NCBI RefSeq assembly: GCF_027214025.1
Contig: NZ_JAPWHB010000003.1
Location: forward strand, 186,001-250,000
DNA from: Parahoeflea alexandrii
Lineage (GTDB): Bacteria; Pseudomonadota; Alphaproteobacteria; Rhizobiales; Rhizobiaceae
DNA length: 64,000 bases
Direction: 5' to 3'
Shown here: piece after piece, positions 38,489-48,489 of the stretch
Layout: every line of letters begins with the position of its first letter
How positions within the stretch are numbered: position 1 is the stretch's first letter
The notes under the pieces: model-generated
Told to the model about the DNA's origin: nothing
Databases searched by the model: none
The model's input: only the letters and a program-made list of their open reading frames with translations
Program-made: the position numbers and the translations under genes

Positions 38489-38830
38489 GTCTGTCGTCTC
38501 CATCATGGTCTTGCACCTCCGGGAAGTGCCCCCGCTTTTCCGGATCAGCCGCCCTGAAGCGTCAATTCCGGATCCCGCCGCCACGTCCATGAGGATAAAG
38601 TGAGAACAAAATGTGGCACAGTTCCAAACCGGAGTCATTCCCTGAATGCGCGCCGGGCAAACCGGCAACCCCGATTGAACCGATTTAAATAAGTACTGAT
38701 TTTTTTAAATCGATTAATACTCTGATTTCATTAATTAATCTGAGAATTACTTGTTGTTTTTTAAAATTCCTCTCCCTATGGTCCGGCCAAATTTGAACCT
38801 GTCCTGCGCCAGAACGAGAAGGAATCCGAA
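38489..38830. other. 342-bp divergent intergenic region, chvI / pckA
   Basis: The half near chvI shows nothing clear beyond its leader. The half near pckA (about 38675-38770) is strikingly AT-rich and contains two inverted repeats: CGATTTAAA (38681-38689) / TTTAAATCG (38704-38712), and GATTAAT (38712-38718) / ATTAATC (38734-38740). They may be operators for pckA or chvI control. Confidence 0.6.
38754..38782 (+). promoter_or_regulatory. probable pckA promoter
   Basis: TTGTTT, a 17-bp spacer and TATGGT resemble a sigma-70 promoter, 48 bp before the pckA start and just after the AT-rich repeats. Confidence 0.45.
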
Positions 38831-40444
38831 ATGAATAAGGATTTGGGAGTGCGTAATCCGTCAGCCGGAATCGACCTGTGCGGTCTGAACACGACTGGCC
38901 TGGTGCGCTACAACACGAGAGAGGCCGAACTGGTCGAACTCGCGGTTGCGCGGGGTGAGGCCACGCTGACGGCGCACGGCGCGCTTCGGGCGCTGACCGG
39001 GCAGCACACCGGCCGGTCCGCCAAGGACAAGTTCGTGGTCAGGGACGCCACCACCGACAGCCAGATCTGGTGGGACAACAACAAACCGATGACGCCTGAG
39101 GCTTTCGACATGCTGCATGCCGACATGGCAGCGCACGCAAAGGACAAGGATCTTTTCGTTCAGGATCTGGTTGGCGGCGCGGACGCTGACTACGCGCTCA
39201 AGTCCCGCGTCATCACCGAGTATGCCTGGCACGCGCTGTTCATCCGCAACCTGCTGATCCGTCCCGACCGCGCGGACCTCGCCGGTTTCATGCCCGAGCT
39301 GACGATCATCAATCTTCCGTCCTTCCGCGCCGACCCGGCACGCCACGGCTGCCGTTCGGAAACCGTGATCGCGGTCGACCTGGTACGCGGGCTGGTTCTG
39401 ATCGGCGGCACCTCCTATGCCGGCGAGATGAAGAAGTCGGTCTTCACCGCGCTGAACTACCTGCTTCCCGCCAGGGACGTGATGCCGATGCACTGCTCCG
39501 CCAATGTCGGCCCGAACGGCGATACCGCTGTGTTCTTCGGCCTGTCGGGCACCGGCAAGACCACGCTTTCGGCCGATCCGAAGCGCACGCTGATCGGCGA
39601 TGACGAACACGGCTGGGGCGAACACGGCGTGTTCAATTTCGAAGGCGGCTGCTACGCCAAGACCATCCGGCTGTCGCGCGAGGCGGAACCGGAAATCTTC
39701 GGCACGACCGAACGTTTCGGCACGGTTCTTGAGAACGTCGTGCTGGACGAGCACCGCGTCCCGGATTTCCATGACGGCTCGCTGACCGAGAACACCCGCT
39801 GCGCCTACCCGCTGCATTACATCCCGAATGCCAGCGACACCGGCATTTCCGAGCATCCGCACAACATCATCATGCTGACGGCCGATGCCTTTGGCGTCAT
39901 GCCTCCGATCGCCAAGCTGACGCCGGAACAGGCGATGTATCATTTCCTGTCGGGCTACACCGCGAAGGTGGCCGGCACCGAAAAGGGCGTCACCGAGCCG
40001 GAAGCAACATTTTCGACCTGCTTCGGCGCTCCGTTCATGCCGCGTCATCCTTCGGAGTATGGCGACCTGCTGCGCCGGCTGATCAATGACCACAAGGTCA
40101 ATTGCTGGCTGGTCAATACCGGCTGGACCGGTGGGGCCTATGGAGAAGGGCAGCGCATGCCGATCAAGGCGACCCGCGCATTGCTGACCGCAGCACTCGA
40201 TGGCTCGCTCGACAGCGTTGAGTACCGCACGGATGCCAATTTCGGATTTGCCGTGCCGGTCGCCGTTGAAGGCGTCGACAGCGCCATTCTCGATCCGCGT
40301 TCGACCTGGACCGACAAGGCGGCCTACGACGCTTCCGCCAATCGTCTGGTCGGCATGTTCATCGAGAACTTCGCCAAGTTCGAAGCTCACGTCGACGGCT
40401 CGGTGCTTGATGCTGCGCCCGGCTTCAAGGCTGCGGCGGAATAA
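38831..40444 (+). CDS. pckA: phosphoenolpyruvate carboxykinase (ATP)
   Basis: This 537-residue enzyme converts oxaloacetate and ATP to PEP for gluconeogenesis. The kinase P-loop is [13 protein letters not shown], with the substrate loops [12 protein letters not shown] and [14 protein letters not shown] precedes the ATG. Its position beside chvI is the standard rhizobial arrangement. Growth on taurine or PHB would need it, as both give acetyl units. Confidence 0.97.
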   Translation: MNKDLGVRNPSAGIDLCGLNTTGLVRYNTREAELVELAVARGEATLTAHGALRALTGQHTGRSAKDKFVVRDATTDSQIWWDNNKPMTPEAFDMLHADMAAHAKDKDLFVQDLVGGADADYALKSRVITEYAWHALFIRNLLIRPDRADLAGFMPELTIINLPSFRADPARHGCRSETVIAVDLVRGLVLIGGTSYAGEMKKSVFTALNYLLPARDVMPMHCSANVGPNGDTAVFFGLSGTGKTTLSADPKRTLIGDDEHGWGEHGVFNFEGGCYAKTIRLSREAEPEIFGTTERFGTVLENVVLDEHRVPDFHDGSLTENTRCAYPLHYIPNASDTGISEHPHNIIMLTADAFGVMPPIAKLTPEQAMYHFLSGYTAKVAGTEKGVTEPEATFSTCFGAPFMPRHPSEYGDLLRRLINDHKVNCWLVNTGWTGGAYGEGQRMPIKATRALLTAALDGSLDSVEYRTDANFGFAVPVAVEGVDSAILDPRSTWTDKAAYDASANRLVGMFIENFAKFEAHVDGSVLDAAPGFKAAAE

Positions 40445-40472
40445 ACACCCGAACGCCTTACACGATCTTTGG

Positions 40473-40499
40473 CAGGCCCCGTTGACCCAACGGGGCCTG
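40473..40499 (+). terminator. terminator after pckA
   Basis: A perfect 12-bp stem CAGGCCCCGTTG / CAACGGGGCCTG with loop ACC lies 28 bp after the pckA stop. The T-run after it is short and delayed (GCATTTT). Confidence 0.75.
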
Positions 40500-40543
40500 T
40501 CGCGCATTTTCCGCTGGTCCAATCCCGGAAGGAGCGTCCCGCC

Positions 40544-41221
40544 ATGACCAGACCCGTCGAAACCGTTGCGCATTCGATTGCCCGGAAGACGGATGCGGAG
40601 ATGCGGGCGGAGGCACAACGCTTTTTCGAGCTGATGCAATCTCGCAGGACGGTCCGGGACTTCTCGGCCGATCCGGTGGATCCGGAGATCATCCGGCTCG
40701 CGGTCCGGGCGGCAGCAACCGCGCCGTCGGGCGCCAATCAGCAGCCGTGGAGTTTTGTCGCCATCGGCGATCCGGAAACCAAACGGGCGATCAGGCTTGC
40801 CGCGGAAGAGGAGGAACGCGCCTTCTACGACGGCCGGGCGGGCGAGGAATGGCTCGGGGCGCTGGCTCACCTGGGTACGGATTCCGACAAGCCGTTCCTT
40901 GAAACCGCGCCCTGGCTGATCGCGATCTTCGCCCAGCGCTGGGGCGTCGACGCCGAGGGCCGCAAGGTAAAGCACTACTACGTGCCCGAATCGGTCTCGA
41001 TCGCCATCGGACTCCTCATTGCCAGCCTGCATTCGGCCGGATTGGCGACCCTGACCCACACACCATCGCCAATGGGTTTCCTCAACCAGATCTGCGGCCG
41101 GCCAGACAACGAGAAGCCACTGGTGCTGCTGGTGGTCGGTCATCCGGCCGAGGGCGCGCGGGTTCCGGCGATCAGCCGCAAACCCGAGGACGAGGTGTTG
41201 TACTGGAAGACCGCGCCATGA
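40544..41221 (+). CDS. nitroreductase-family protein
   Basis: This 225-residue FMN-dependent oxidoreductase has FMN-binding [14 protein letters not shown] and [13 protein letters not shown] and the C-terminal [10 protein letters not shown]. The ATG at 40544 has AAGGAG 10 nt upstream. Its stop overlaps the arfB start by 4 nt, so the two are co-translated. The substrate is unknown; the family includes NfsB-like and other FMN reductases. Confidence 0.85.
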   Translation: MTRPVETVAHSIARKTDAEMRAEAQRFFELMQSRRTVRDFSADPVDPEIIRLAVRAAATAPSGANQQPWSFVAIGDPETKRAIRLAAEEEERAFYDGRAGEEWLGALAHLGTDSDKPFLETAPWLIAIFAQRWGVDAEGRKVKHYYVPESVSIAIGLLIASLHSAGLATLTHTPSPMGFLNQICGRPDNEKPLVLLVVGHPAEGARVPAISRKPEDEVLYWKTAP

Positions 41222-41652
41222 GCGCGGACCCGCTACACGCGGCCCGGGGCATCGTCATCGCCGGCTGGGAGCTTGGCGAGAGCTTCATTCGCGCCTCTGG
41301 CCCGGGAGGCCAGAACGTCAACAAGGTGGCGACGGCGGTGCAGCTCCGGTTCGACATCCGCAATTCACCTTCGCTTCCCGAGAGGGTGAAAAAGAATGCG
41401 CTGAAGCTTGGCGGCAGCCGGGTTTCCAAGGACGGTGTGATCATCATCGAGGCCAACCGGTTCCGGACCCAGGAGCGAAACCGGGCCGATGCGCGGACCC
41501 GTCTGGTGGAACTGATCGACCAGGCTTCCGAACCGCCGCCACCGCCGCGGCGCAAGACCAGGCCAACGCGAGGCTCGGTCGAGCGCCGGCTGGCAGCCAA
41601 AACCGGCCGCGGCCAGATCAAGAAAGCGCGCGGCAAGGTCACCGAAGACTAG
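41218..41652 (+). CDS. arfB: peptidyl-tRNA hydrolase ArfB, ribosome rescue
   Basis: This 144-residue codon-independent release factor has the catalytic GGQ in [17 protein letters not shown] and a basic C-terminal tail ([18 protein letters not shown], then more Lys/Arg) that enters the empty mRNA channel of stalled ribosomes. Size and layout match ArfB/YaeJ, not full RF1/RF2. It overlaps the nitroreductase gene (ATGA). Confidence 0.92.
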   Translation: MSADPLHAARGIVIAGWELGESFIRASGPGGQNVNKVATAVQLRFDIRNSPSLPERVKKNALKLGGSRVSKDGVIIIEANRFRTQERNRADARTRLVELIDQASEPPPPPRRKTRPTRGSVERRLAAKTGRGQIKKARGKVTED

Positions 41653-41747
41653 AAAGCGGTGTCATTGATTTAGCCGAAGCTTTTGGTTGGCAGATCACCA
41701 TGCGCGTGGTTATGTTGCCCGACATTCACTCAGGGAGACGATGACCA

Positions 41748-42263
41748 ATGGGCATTTTCGATTTCATCAAATCGGCTGGCAAGAAGCTGGGCATTGGCGG
41801 CGATGATGATGCGCCGGAAGCCGATGCCGTCAAGAAGGAGCTGGATTCGTACAAGCTCGGCACCGACAAGGTCGACGTCAAGGTCGACGGCGACAAGATC
41901 GTGCTTTCGGGCGTGGTCGAAGACCAGTCGATCTTCGAGAAGGCCATCCTCGCGGTGGGCAACACACTCGGCATTTCCAAGGTCGAGGCGTCCGAGCTGA
42001 AGGTGGTCATTCCCGATTCGGGCCTGTCGCTTGGCAACACCGACATGACCGAACTGGTCAAAGCCTCCACCCCTGCAAAGGAGCCGAAGTTCCACACCGT
42101 CAAGAAGGGCGACAATCTCTGGAAGGTCGCCGAAGCCGCCTATGGCAAGGGCAAGGGTCCGAAATACACGGTGATCTTCGAGGCCAACAAGCCGATGCTG
42201 ACGCACCCCGACAAGATCTATCCAGGTCAGGTGCTGCGCATTCCCGATCTCGAAACCGCCTGA
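41748..42263 (+). CDS. BON-LysM protein, Kbp/YgaU family
   Basis: This 171-residue protein begins MGIFDFIKSAGKKLG, then a BON domain (about 25-88, VDVKVDGDKIVLSGVVEDQ) and a C-terminal LysM domain (about 115-167, HTVKKGDNLWKVAEAAYG). The family includes E. coli Kbp, a cytoplasmic potassium-binding protein. No signal peptide is seen. It stands alone with GGGAG before the ATG. Confidence 0.9.
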   Translation: MGIFDFIKSAGKKLGIGGDDDAPEADAVKKELDSYKLGTDKVDVKVDGDKIVLSGVVEDQSIFEKAILAVGNTLGISKVEASELKVVIPDSGLSLGNTDMTELVKASTPAKEPKFHTVKKGDNLWKVAEAAYGKGKGPKYTVIFEANKPMLTHPDKIYPGQVLRIPDLETA

Positions 42264-42291
42264 GGCTTCACGAAAACCGAGAAGGCCGGAA

Positions 42292-42903
42292 ATGCTCGTT
42301 CTGCCCAAAGGCGTTCGCCATATCCCTGGCCATCTTGATCGGGACGAACAGCACTCCCTGCTTGAAGAGATCCGGGCGGTGGTGCGGCAAGCGCCGCTCT
42401 ACCGCCCGGAAATGCCACGAAGCGGCAAACCGTTCAGCGTCCGGATGACAAATTGCGGCGAGCTGGGGTGGGTGGCCGACAGGAGCGGGTACCGCTACCA
42501 GGACCGGCATCCCGTGACGGGATCGCCCTGGCCGCCAATTCCCGACCGGCTGCTCGATCTCTGGAACGACCTGTCCGGGTATTCGGCACCGCCGCAGGCC
42601 TGCCTCGTCAATTTCTACGATTCCAGCGCCCGCATGGGGCTGCACCAGGACCGCGACGAGAGCGACTTCTCCGCTCCGGTGCTGTCGATCTCGCTCGGAG
42701 ATGCCTGCCTGTTCAGGATCGGCGGAACCGGACGGGGCCAGCCGACCCGATCCTTCCGGCTGGAAAGCGGTGACATCGTCATTCTGGGAGGCGAAAGCCG
42801 GCTGGCTTTCCATGGTGTCGACCGAATCTACCCGACGACCTCGACCCTGCTCAAGGATGGCGGCCGCATCAATCTGACATTGCGGCGGGTGACCCCGAGC
42901 TGA
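42292..42903 (+). CDS. alkB: alkylated-DNA dioxygenase AlkB
   Basis: This 203-residue Fe(II)/2-oxoglutarate oxygenase repairs methylated bases. The Fe ligands are in GLHQDRDESDF (HxD) and RLAFHGVDRI (His), and the 2-oxoglutarate-binding Arg is in RINLTLRRV. It follows the LysM gene by 28 bp and is convergent with coaA, 25 bp away. Confidence 0.93.
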   Translation: MLVLPKGVRHIPGHLDRDEQHSLLEEIRAVVRQAPLYRPEMPRSGKPFSVRMTNCGELGWVADRSGYRYQDRHPVTGSPWPPIPDRLLDLWNDLSGYSAPPQACLVNFYDSSARMGLHQDRDESDFSAPVLSISLGDACLFRIGGTGRGQPTRSFRLESGDIVILGGESRLAFHGVDRIYPTTSTLLKDGGRINLTLRRVTPS

Positions 42904-42928
42904 AGTGCCGCCTTTTCCGAAACCCAGG

Positions 42929-43915
42929 CTAAAGCTTGCGCAGCGCCACCTGTTCGATGAGGTGATTGGGCGCCTTGCGCAGGATCAGGTCGGCGCGCGG
43001 GCGCGTCGGCAGGATGTTCTGGCGCAGGTTTTTCAGGTTGATGTTTTCCCACAGGCTCTCGGCGATGGCACGGGCAGCATCTTCCTTGATCGCCGCATAG
43101 CGGTGGAAGAAGGAATCGGGGTTGCGGAACGCGGTCTGCCTCAGGTTCATGAAGCGGTCGACATACCACCGGTGAATGTCGACCTCCTCGGCATCGATAT
43201 AGATGGAGAAATCAAAGAAGTCCGACACGAACGGGACGATCTTGCCGTCTTCGGGCAGATCGCGCACCTGCAGCACGTTGATGCCTTCGAAAATCAGGAT
43301 GTCCGGCCGGTCGATGGTGGTGAACTTGCCCGGCAGTACGTCGTAGGTCAGGTGAGAATAGCACGGCGCCTTGACGCTGTGCTGTCCGGCCTTGATCTCG
43401 GAGAGAAAGCGCAGCACCGCTCCGACATCGTAGCTTTCGGGAAACCCCTTCCGGTCCATGAGGTTTTCACGCCGCAGAACCTCGTTGGGAAGGAGAAAAC
43501 CGTCGGTGGTCACCAGATCCACCTTCGGGCTCGACGGCCAGCGCTTGAGAAGTTCGGCCAGTACGCGGGCGGTGGTGGACTTGCCGACCGCCACGGAACC
43601 GGCGATGCCGATGATGAACGGGGTCTTGGCGACGTTGGAGAGATTGAGGAAACGCTTGCGCTGCTCGAACAGCAATTGCGAGGATTCCACATGCGCCGAC
43701 AACAGACGCGACAATGACAGATAGATCCGCCGCACTTCGTCGAGATTGACCGGATCGTTGAGGGACCGGAGCCGCCGGACTTCGTCCTCGGTCAGGGTCA
43801 TGGGTGTATCGGCGCGGAATTCGGCCCATTGATCCGCCGTGAAAAAGCGGTAGGGCGAAAACTCGTCACCCTTGAAATGATCCAGGGCAGGGGGTTGGAT
43901 AGTGGTCTGGTCCAT
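42929..43915 (-). CDS. coaA: pantothenate kinase type I
   Basis: This 328-residue enzyme makes the first step to coenzyme A. Walker A is [17 protein letters not shown], with [10 protein letters not shown] and the PYSHLTYDV-like [10 protein letters not shown]. It is the last gene of the his operon. The ATG at 43915 has GGAG 5 nt upstream; a GTG two codons earlier overlaps the hisE stop and is possible. Confidence 0.95.
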   Translation of the reverse strand: MDQTTIQPPALDHFKGDEFSPYRFFTADQWAEFRADTPMTLTEDEVRRLRSLNDPVNLDEVRRIYLSLSRLLSAHVESSQLLFEQRKRFLNLSNVAKTPFIIGIAGSVAVGKSTTARVLAELLKRWPSSPKVDLVTTDGFLLPNEVLRRENLMDRKGFPESYDVGAVLRFLSEIKAGQHSVKAPCYSHLTYDVLPGKFTTIDRPDILIFEGINVLQVRDLPEDGKIVPFVSDFFDFSIYIDAEEVDIHRWYVDRFMNLRQTAFRNPDSFFHRYAAIKEDAARAIAESLWENINLKNLRQNILPTRPRADLILRKAPNHLIEQVALRKL

Positions 43916-43917
43916 GC

Positions 43918-44241
43918 TCACTCCGCCGTACGGCTCGCCTTCTCGCTCAGGCCCGATTGAACGGTCCGGCCTTCCAGTTCCGCCATCACCTCGCCAAGAG
44001 GTATGTCGGCAATCCTTAGCACGACCATGAGGTGATACAGAAGATCCGCCGTTTCACTGACCAGTTCACTGCGGCCCTGTGAGGTCGCCGCGATCACGGT
44101 TTCAACCGCCTCCTCACCAAGCTTCTTGGCGGCTTTCGGCATGCCGGCAGCCGTCAGCTTCGCCGTCCAGGACTGCGCCGGATCGGCCTGGGACCGTTCG
44201 GAAACGATCCGCTCAAGATCGGCAAGAGTGAAACTGGTCAT
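43918..44241 (-). CDS. hisE: phosphoribosyl-ATP pyrophosphohydrolase
   Basis: This 107-residue enzyme hydrolyses PR-ATP to PR-AMP in histidine synthesis. The MazG-like core is [17 protein letters not shown] and [13 protein letters not shown]. It lies 40 bp after hisF and directly before coaA. The stand-alone form agrees with alphaproteobacterial organisation. Confidence 0.95.
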   Translation of the reverse strand: MTSFTLADLERIVSERSQADPAQSWTAKLTAAGMPKAAKKLGEEAVETVIAATSQGRSELVSETADLLYHLMVVLRIADIPLGEVMAELEGRTVQSGLSEKASRTAE

Positions 44242-44281
44242 TGCGGATGTGTCTCCTGGGGGATTTTTCCGAAGGCGCCGT

Positions 44282-45058
44282 TCAGTTCAGGCGCATGTCG
44301 AGCCCGGCATTGGCCATGAAGTGCTTGGCTTCGCTGATCGTATAGGTTCCGAAGTGGAAAATCGAGGCTGCCAGCACGGCGGTGGCGTGGCCGTCGCGGA
44401 TACCCTCGACCAGATGCTCGAGGTTGCCGACCCCGCCCGACGCGATCACCGGCACGCGAACGGCATCGGCGATGGTGCGGGTCAGCGCGATATCATAGCC
44501 GGCCTTGGTGCCGTCCCGGTCCATCGAGGTGAGCAGCAACTCGCCGGCGCCGCGCTCCACCATCTTTTCGGCGAAGGCAACGGCATCGATCCCGGTCGGC
44601 TCGCGGCCGCCATGTGTGAAGATCTCCCAGCGGTCGGCCTCTCCGGGACCCGACACCTTCTTGGAGTCGATCGAGACGACGATGCACTGGTTGCCGAACT
44701 TGTCGGCGGCTTCGGCGACGAAATCCGGGTTCTTCACCGCTGCGGAGTTGATCGAGACCTTGTCGGCGCCCGAAAGCAGCAATTTGCGGATATCGGCCAC
44801 CGTACGAACGCCGCCACCGACGGTAAGAGGCATGAAGCAATGCTCGGCCGTCTGCGCGACGACATCGAAGATCGTTTCGCGGTTGTCGGACGAAGCGGTG
44901 ATGTCGAGGAAGCAGAGTTCGTCGGCTCCCGCCGCATCATAGGCCTGGGCCGCTTCCACCGGATCGCCGGCATCGATCAGATCGACAAAATTAACACCCT
45001 TTACGACGCGGCCGTCCTTGACGTCCAAACAAGGGATGACGCGGGATTTCAGGGTCAT
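44282..45058 (-). CDS. hisF: imidazole glycerol phosphate synthase subunit HisF
   Basis: This 258-residue barrel is the cyclase half of IGP synthase with HisH. It has the catalytic Asp motifs [12 protein letters not shown] and STDRDG-like [12 protein letters not shown]. It overlaps hisA by 4 nt and the histidine biosynthesis order hisH-hisA-hisF is kept. Confidence 0.97.
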   Translation of the reverse strand: MTLKSRVIPCLDVKDGRVVKGVNFVDLIDAGDPVEAAQAYDAAGADELCFLDITASSDNRETIFDVVAQTAEHCFMPLTVGGGVRTVADIRKLLLSGADKVSINSAAVKNPDFVAEAADKFGNQCIVVSIDSKKVSGPGEADRWEIFTHGGREPTGIDAVAFAEKMVERGAGELLLTSMDRDGTKAGYDIALTRTIADAVRVPVIASGGVGNLEHLVEGIRDGHATAVLAASIFHFGTYTISEAKHFMANAGLDMRLN

Positions 45059-45825
45059 GAACGGTCCTCGCTCTCGAAAGCCGCAGGCTCGACCGCAAGC
45101 GTGCCATTGAGGATACCCAGCGCTTCTGCCGGATCGATGCGGCCGTCATAGAGCGCCCGGCCGGAGATCGCGCCTTCGAGACGGGCGGCGTCGGGCATCT
45201 TCATCCGCACGATGTCGGCAATCGAGGCAAGGCCGCCCGACGCGATCACCGGGATTGAGACGGCGTCGGCCAGCTCGATGGTCGATTCCCAGTTGATGCC
45301 CGTCAGCACGCCATCGCGGTCGATGTCGGTGTAGATGATGGCGGCGACGCCGGCGCCCTCGAACCGCTCGGCCAGTTCGATGACGCCAAGCTCGGAGGCC
45401 TCGGCCCAGCCCTCGACGGCGACCTTGCCGCCCTTGGCATCGATTCCGACCGCCACCTTGCCCGGGAACAGTTTGCACGCTTCGCGCACCAGATCGGGAT
45501 CGCGCACCGCGATGGTGCCGAGAATGACCCGCGCCAGGCCCTTGTCGAGCCACGCCTCGATATGGGCCAGCGTGCGGATGCCACCGCCCAGTTGCACCGG
45601 GTTCTTCGTCGCCTTGAGAATTGCCTCGACCGCAGCGCCATTGACCGACTGGCCTTCGAAGGCGCCGTTGAGATCGACCACGTGCAGCCATTCAAAACCC
45701 TGCTCCTCGAAGGCGCGGGCCTGGGCTGCCGGATCCTCGTTGTAGACCGTCGCCGAGTCCATCTCGCCCAGCTTGAGCCGCACGCACTGGCCGTCTTTGA
45801 GATCAATCGCGGGAAACAGGATCAT
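45055..45825 (-). CDS. hisA: ProFAR isomerase HisA
   Basis: This 256-residue TIM barrel isomerises the histidine precursor ProFAR. It has [14 protein letters not shown] at the N-terminus (Asp) and [11 protein letters not shown] in the second half (Asp). It starts 1 bp after the hisH stop and overlaps hisF, indicating tight coupling. Confidence 0.97.
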   Translation of the reverse strand: MILFPAIDLKDGQCVRLKLGEMDSATVYNEDPAAQARAFEEQGFEWLHVVDLNGAFEGQSVNGAAVEAILKATKNPVQLGGGIRTLAHIEAWLDKGLARVILGTIAVRDPDLVREACKLFPGKVAVGIDAKGGKVAVEGWAEASELGVIELAERFEGAGVAAIIYTDIDRDGVLTGINWESTIELADAVSIPVIASGGLASIADIVRMKMPDAARLEGAISGRALYDGRIDPAEALGILNGTLAVEPAAFESEDRS

Positions 45826-45826
45826 G

Positions 45827-46477
45827 TCAGGGCTTCCATTTGAGGAAATTGGCGATCAGAGCGAGACCCAGCGTCTGGCTCTTTTCCGGGTGGAACTGGG
45901 TACCGGCCTTGTTGCCGCGCGCGACGGCGGCGGTCACCGGCCCGCCGTAATCGGTCACCGCGATCACGTCTTCCGGGTTGCTGGCCGTCAGTTGGTAGGA
46001 GTGGACGAAATAGGCGTGCAAACCGTCAGGGCCTGTCGGAATGCCGTCGAAGAGCGGATGCGGGGTTTTCAGGTCCAGCGTGTTCCAGCCGATCTGGGGG
46101 ATTTTCAAGGCCGGATCCGAGGGCTCGATCTCGACCACATCGCCGGGGATCCAGTCGAAGCCGTTGGTCACCGTCTTTTCCAGCCCGCGGGTCGACATCA
46201 GCTGCATGCCGACGCAAATGCCGAGGAAGGGACGGGCCTTGTCCTCGACCGCATGGCGCAATGCGGCGTTCATGCCGTCGATCGCATCGAGCCCGGCGCG
46301 GCAATCGGCATAGGCGCCGACACCGGGAAGCACCACACGGTCGGCGCTGGCGACATGATCCGCATCGGCGCTGAGCGTGACGGTGGCGGAAATGCCGGCT
46401 TCGCGGGCAGCCCGTTCGAATGCCTTGAGCGCCGAGCGCAGATTGCCCGACCCGTAATCGACTATGACAACCTGCAT
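45827..46477 (-). CDS. hisH: imidazole glycerol phosphate synthase glutaminase HisH
   Basis: This 216-residue class-I glutaminase feeds ammonia to HisF. The nucleophile is in [10 protein letters not shown] (Cys) and the His-Glu pair is in [11 protein letters not shown]-terminal [13 protein letters not shown] is standard. It lies 5 bp after the DUF2628 gene. Confidence 0.97.
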   Translation of the reverse strand: MQVVIVDYGSGNLRSALKAFERAAREAGISATVTLSADADHVASADRVVLPGVGAYADCRAGLDAIDGMNAALRHAVEDKARPFLGICVGMQLMSTRGLEKTVTNGFDWIPGDVVEIEPSDPALKIPQIGWNTLDLKTPHPLFDGIPTGPDGLHAYFVHSYQLTASNPEDVIAVTDYGGPVTAAVARGNKAGTQFHPEKSQTLGLALIANFLKWKP

Positions 46478-46482
46478 CAGGT

Positions 46483-46965
46483 TCAGTTCCTTTCAACCGG
46501 CACTAGGCCGATGGAGCCGGTCTCCCGGACGGACGGACGGCCCAGTCTCAATGGCGGGATATTCGGTTTGACGCTCGCAGGCATCGGGGATTTCCTGTCT
46601 GCCAAGGCATGCGCCGCGTGGATTTCGAAGGCCACATCGGCGTCATCCGTTTCAATCACATCGACCAGGCGCCAGCCACGACGCTGGAGTGCCGCCGCCC
46701 GCCAGTTGCGGCCTTCGAGCGCCGTCAGCAACGACAGCGCCAGATCGAGGGCGATCCCCAGAGCAGGCTGGCCGGCAGAGCCGGCAAGATAGGTGGCCAC
46801 GGCCATGACCAGAACTGCCGCAAGAGCTTCCAGCCACAACCGGTTGAACAGCAGCCAGATGACCGGCGCAATGAGCGCCCAAGGTGCAAAACGATCAGCG
46901 ATCACCACCGAACGCTCGTCAGGTATCTGTGCACCCGGACTGGCCAGTACGAGATAGGCGGTCAT
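46483..46965 (-). CDS. DUF2628 membrane protein
   Basis: This 160-residue protein has two or three hydrophobic segments (about 27-45, 47-65, 68-85), followed by a hydrophilic tail. DUF2628 proteins have no known function. It is embedded in the histidine operon between hisB and hisH (32-bp and 5-bp gaps), so it should be co-expressed. Confidence 0.75.
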   Translation of the reverse strand: MTAYLVLASPGAQIPDERSVVIADRFAPWALIAPVIWLLFNRLWLEALAAVLVMAVATYLAGSAGQPALGIALDLALSLLTALEGRNWRAAALQRRGWRLVDVIETDDADVAFEIHAAHALADRKSPMPASVKPNIPPLRLGRPSVRETGSIGLVPVERN

Positions 46966-46998
46966 TGGTTTCTCCGATCGGCCCGGCCCGCAAAAGCC

Positions 46999-47607
46999 TC
47001 AGACCAGCGACCCCTTGGTCGAGGGAATCCGGTCCTTCTGCCGCTGATCAACCTCACAGGCGACGCGCAGCACGCGCGCGACCGCCTTGAAGCAGGTCTC
47101 GGCAATGTGATGGTTGTTGGCGCCATAAAGATTGGTGACATGCAGGGTGATGCCGCCATGCTGGGCCAGCGCCTGGAAGAACTCGCGCACCAGTTCGGTA
47201 TCAAACGTGCCGATCTTCGGCGCGGTGAAGGTCACGTCCCAGACCAGAAACGGCCGACCGGAAATGTCGATGGCGGCGCGGGTCAGCGTCTCGTCCATGG
47301 CGAGATCCAGCGACGCATAGCGGTTGATGCCCTTGCGGTCGCCCAGAGCCCTGGCCAGCGCCTGGCCGATGGCGATGCCGGTGTCCTCGACCGTGTGGTG
47401 ATCATCGATGTGCAGATCGCCCTTGGCCTTGATCTCCATATCGATCAGCGAATGGCGCGACAGCTGCTCGAGCATGTGATCGAAAAAACCAACGCCGGTC
47501 GAAATGGATCCGGTTCCGTTGCCGTCCACGGACAGGGATACGGAAATGTCGGTTTCGTTGGTCTTGCGGGCAACGGAAGCGCTGCGCGCGGTCTCGGTGG
47601 TGGCCAT
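46999..47607 (-). CDS. hisB: imidazoleglycerol-phosphate dehydratase
   Basis: This 202-residue single-function HisB performs the dehydration step. Metal-binding motifs are [25 protein letters not shown] and [11 protein letters not shown]. It is the first gene of the his cluster, divergent from hslV across 199 bp. Confidence 0.96.
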   Translation of the reverse strand: MATTETARSASVARKTNETDISVSLSVDGNGTGSISTGVGFFDHMLEQLSRHSLIDMEIKAKGDLHIDDHHTVEDTGIAIGQALARALGDRKGINRYASLDLAMDETLTRAAIDISGRPFLVWDVTFTAPKIGTFDTELVREFFQALAQHGGITLHVTNLYGANNHHIAETCFKAVARVLRVACEVDQRQKDRIPSTKGSLV

Positions 47608-47724
47608 CGGTCGTCTCCGAACGCTATGATGATGCGCTCATTATCAGCCCGCAATGCAAATATCCAGAACGGCTTTCGCGATTGCGAAACAGGGTGCACG
47701 GCGCAAGAACGCCCGAAGGCGGAT

Positions 47725-47752
47725 TTGCATTCGTTGCACGGGTCCTTACATA
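47725..47752 (+). promoter_or_regulatory. probable hslV promoter
   Basis: TTGCAT, 16-bp spacer and TACATA lie 54 bp before the hslV start. This resembles a housekeeping promoter; a heat-shock element was looked for but not clearly found. Confidence 0.45.
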
Positions 47753-47806
47753 GGAATGACCTCATCATAGTGCGGCCGTCGCGCCGCTTGCAGGAAAGGA
47801 TGCCAC

Positions 47807-48367
47807 ATGGGCGAGCACAACCCCTTCGGCGACATGCACGCAACCACGATCATCACCGTGCGCAAGGGTTCGCAGGTGGTGATGGCCGGGGACGGCCAGG
47901 TCAGCCTTGGCCAGACGGTGATGAAAGGCAATGCGCGCAAGGTCCGCCGAATCGGCAAGGACAACAACGTGATCGCCGGATTTGCCGGGGCCACGGCCGA
48001 CGCCTTCACGCTGCTGGAACGGCTCGAGGCCAAGCTTGAGCAATATCCCGACCAGTTGACCCGGGCTGCCGTCGAGCTTGCCAAGGACTGGCGCACCGAC
48101 CGCTATCTCAGAAGGCTCGAGGCGATGATGCTGGTGGCCGACAAGACGGTGACGCTGGCGATCACCGGCAATGGCGATGTGCTGGAGCCCGAACACGGCA
48201 CCATGGCGATCGGCTCGGGCGGCAACTATGCCTATGCCGCCGCGCGGGCGCTGATGGACAGCGACAAGAACGCCGAGCAGATTGCAAGGCGGGCGATGGA
48301 GATCGCCGGCGACATCTGCGTCTACACCAATTCGAACATCGTGATCGAAACCCTTGAACTCGATTGA
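47807..48367 (+). CDS. hslV: ATP-dependent protease peptidase subunit HslV
   Basis: This 186-residue proteasome-like peptidase pairs with HslU. The catalytic N-terminal Thr after removal of a short propeptide is Thr13 in [11 protein letters not shown]. Later motifs are [12 protein letters not shown] and [13 protein letters not shown]. It is separated from hslU by a membrane-protein gene. Confidence 0.96.
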   Translation: MGEHNPFGDMHATTIITVRKGSQVVMAGDGQVSLGQTVMKGNARKVRRIGKDNNVIAGFAGATADAFTLLERLEAKLEQYPDQLTRAAVELAKDWRTDRYLRRLEAMMLVADKTVTLAITGNGDVLEPEHGTMAIGSGGNYAYAAARALMDSDKNAEQIARRAMEIAGDICVYTNSNIVIETLELD

Positions 48368-48397
48368 TGGCGGCAATGCCGGTATTCTTCATCCGGA

Positions 48398-48413
48398 TGT
48401 TTCACGTGAATCA
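48398..48413. other. parS-like site 1
   Basis: TGTTTCACGTGAATCA differs from the bacterial parS consensus TGTTTCACGTGAAACA by a single base. It lies in the 122-bp gap after hslV. ParB binds such sites near the chromosome origin; the candidate origin lies about 11.5 kb to the right. Confidence 0.75.
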
Positions 48414-48489
48414 CACGGTGAGGATCGCCCGGCTGCGCTGATCGAAGCTTCCATGACCGGCGGCAAAGTGCTGAAGGCAGGGAAATCTC

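Noticed and set aside
38861-41143. 760-residue open frame on the minus strand
   Set aside because: Antisense to pckA and the nitroreductase gene and crosses the pckA terminator; no domain.
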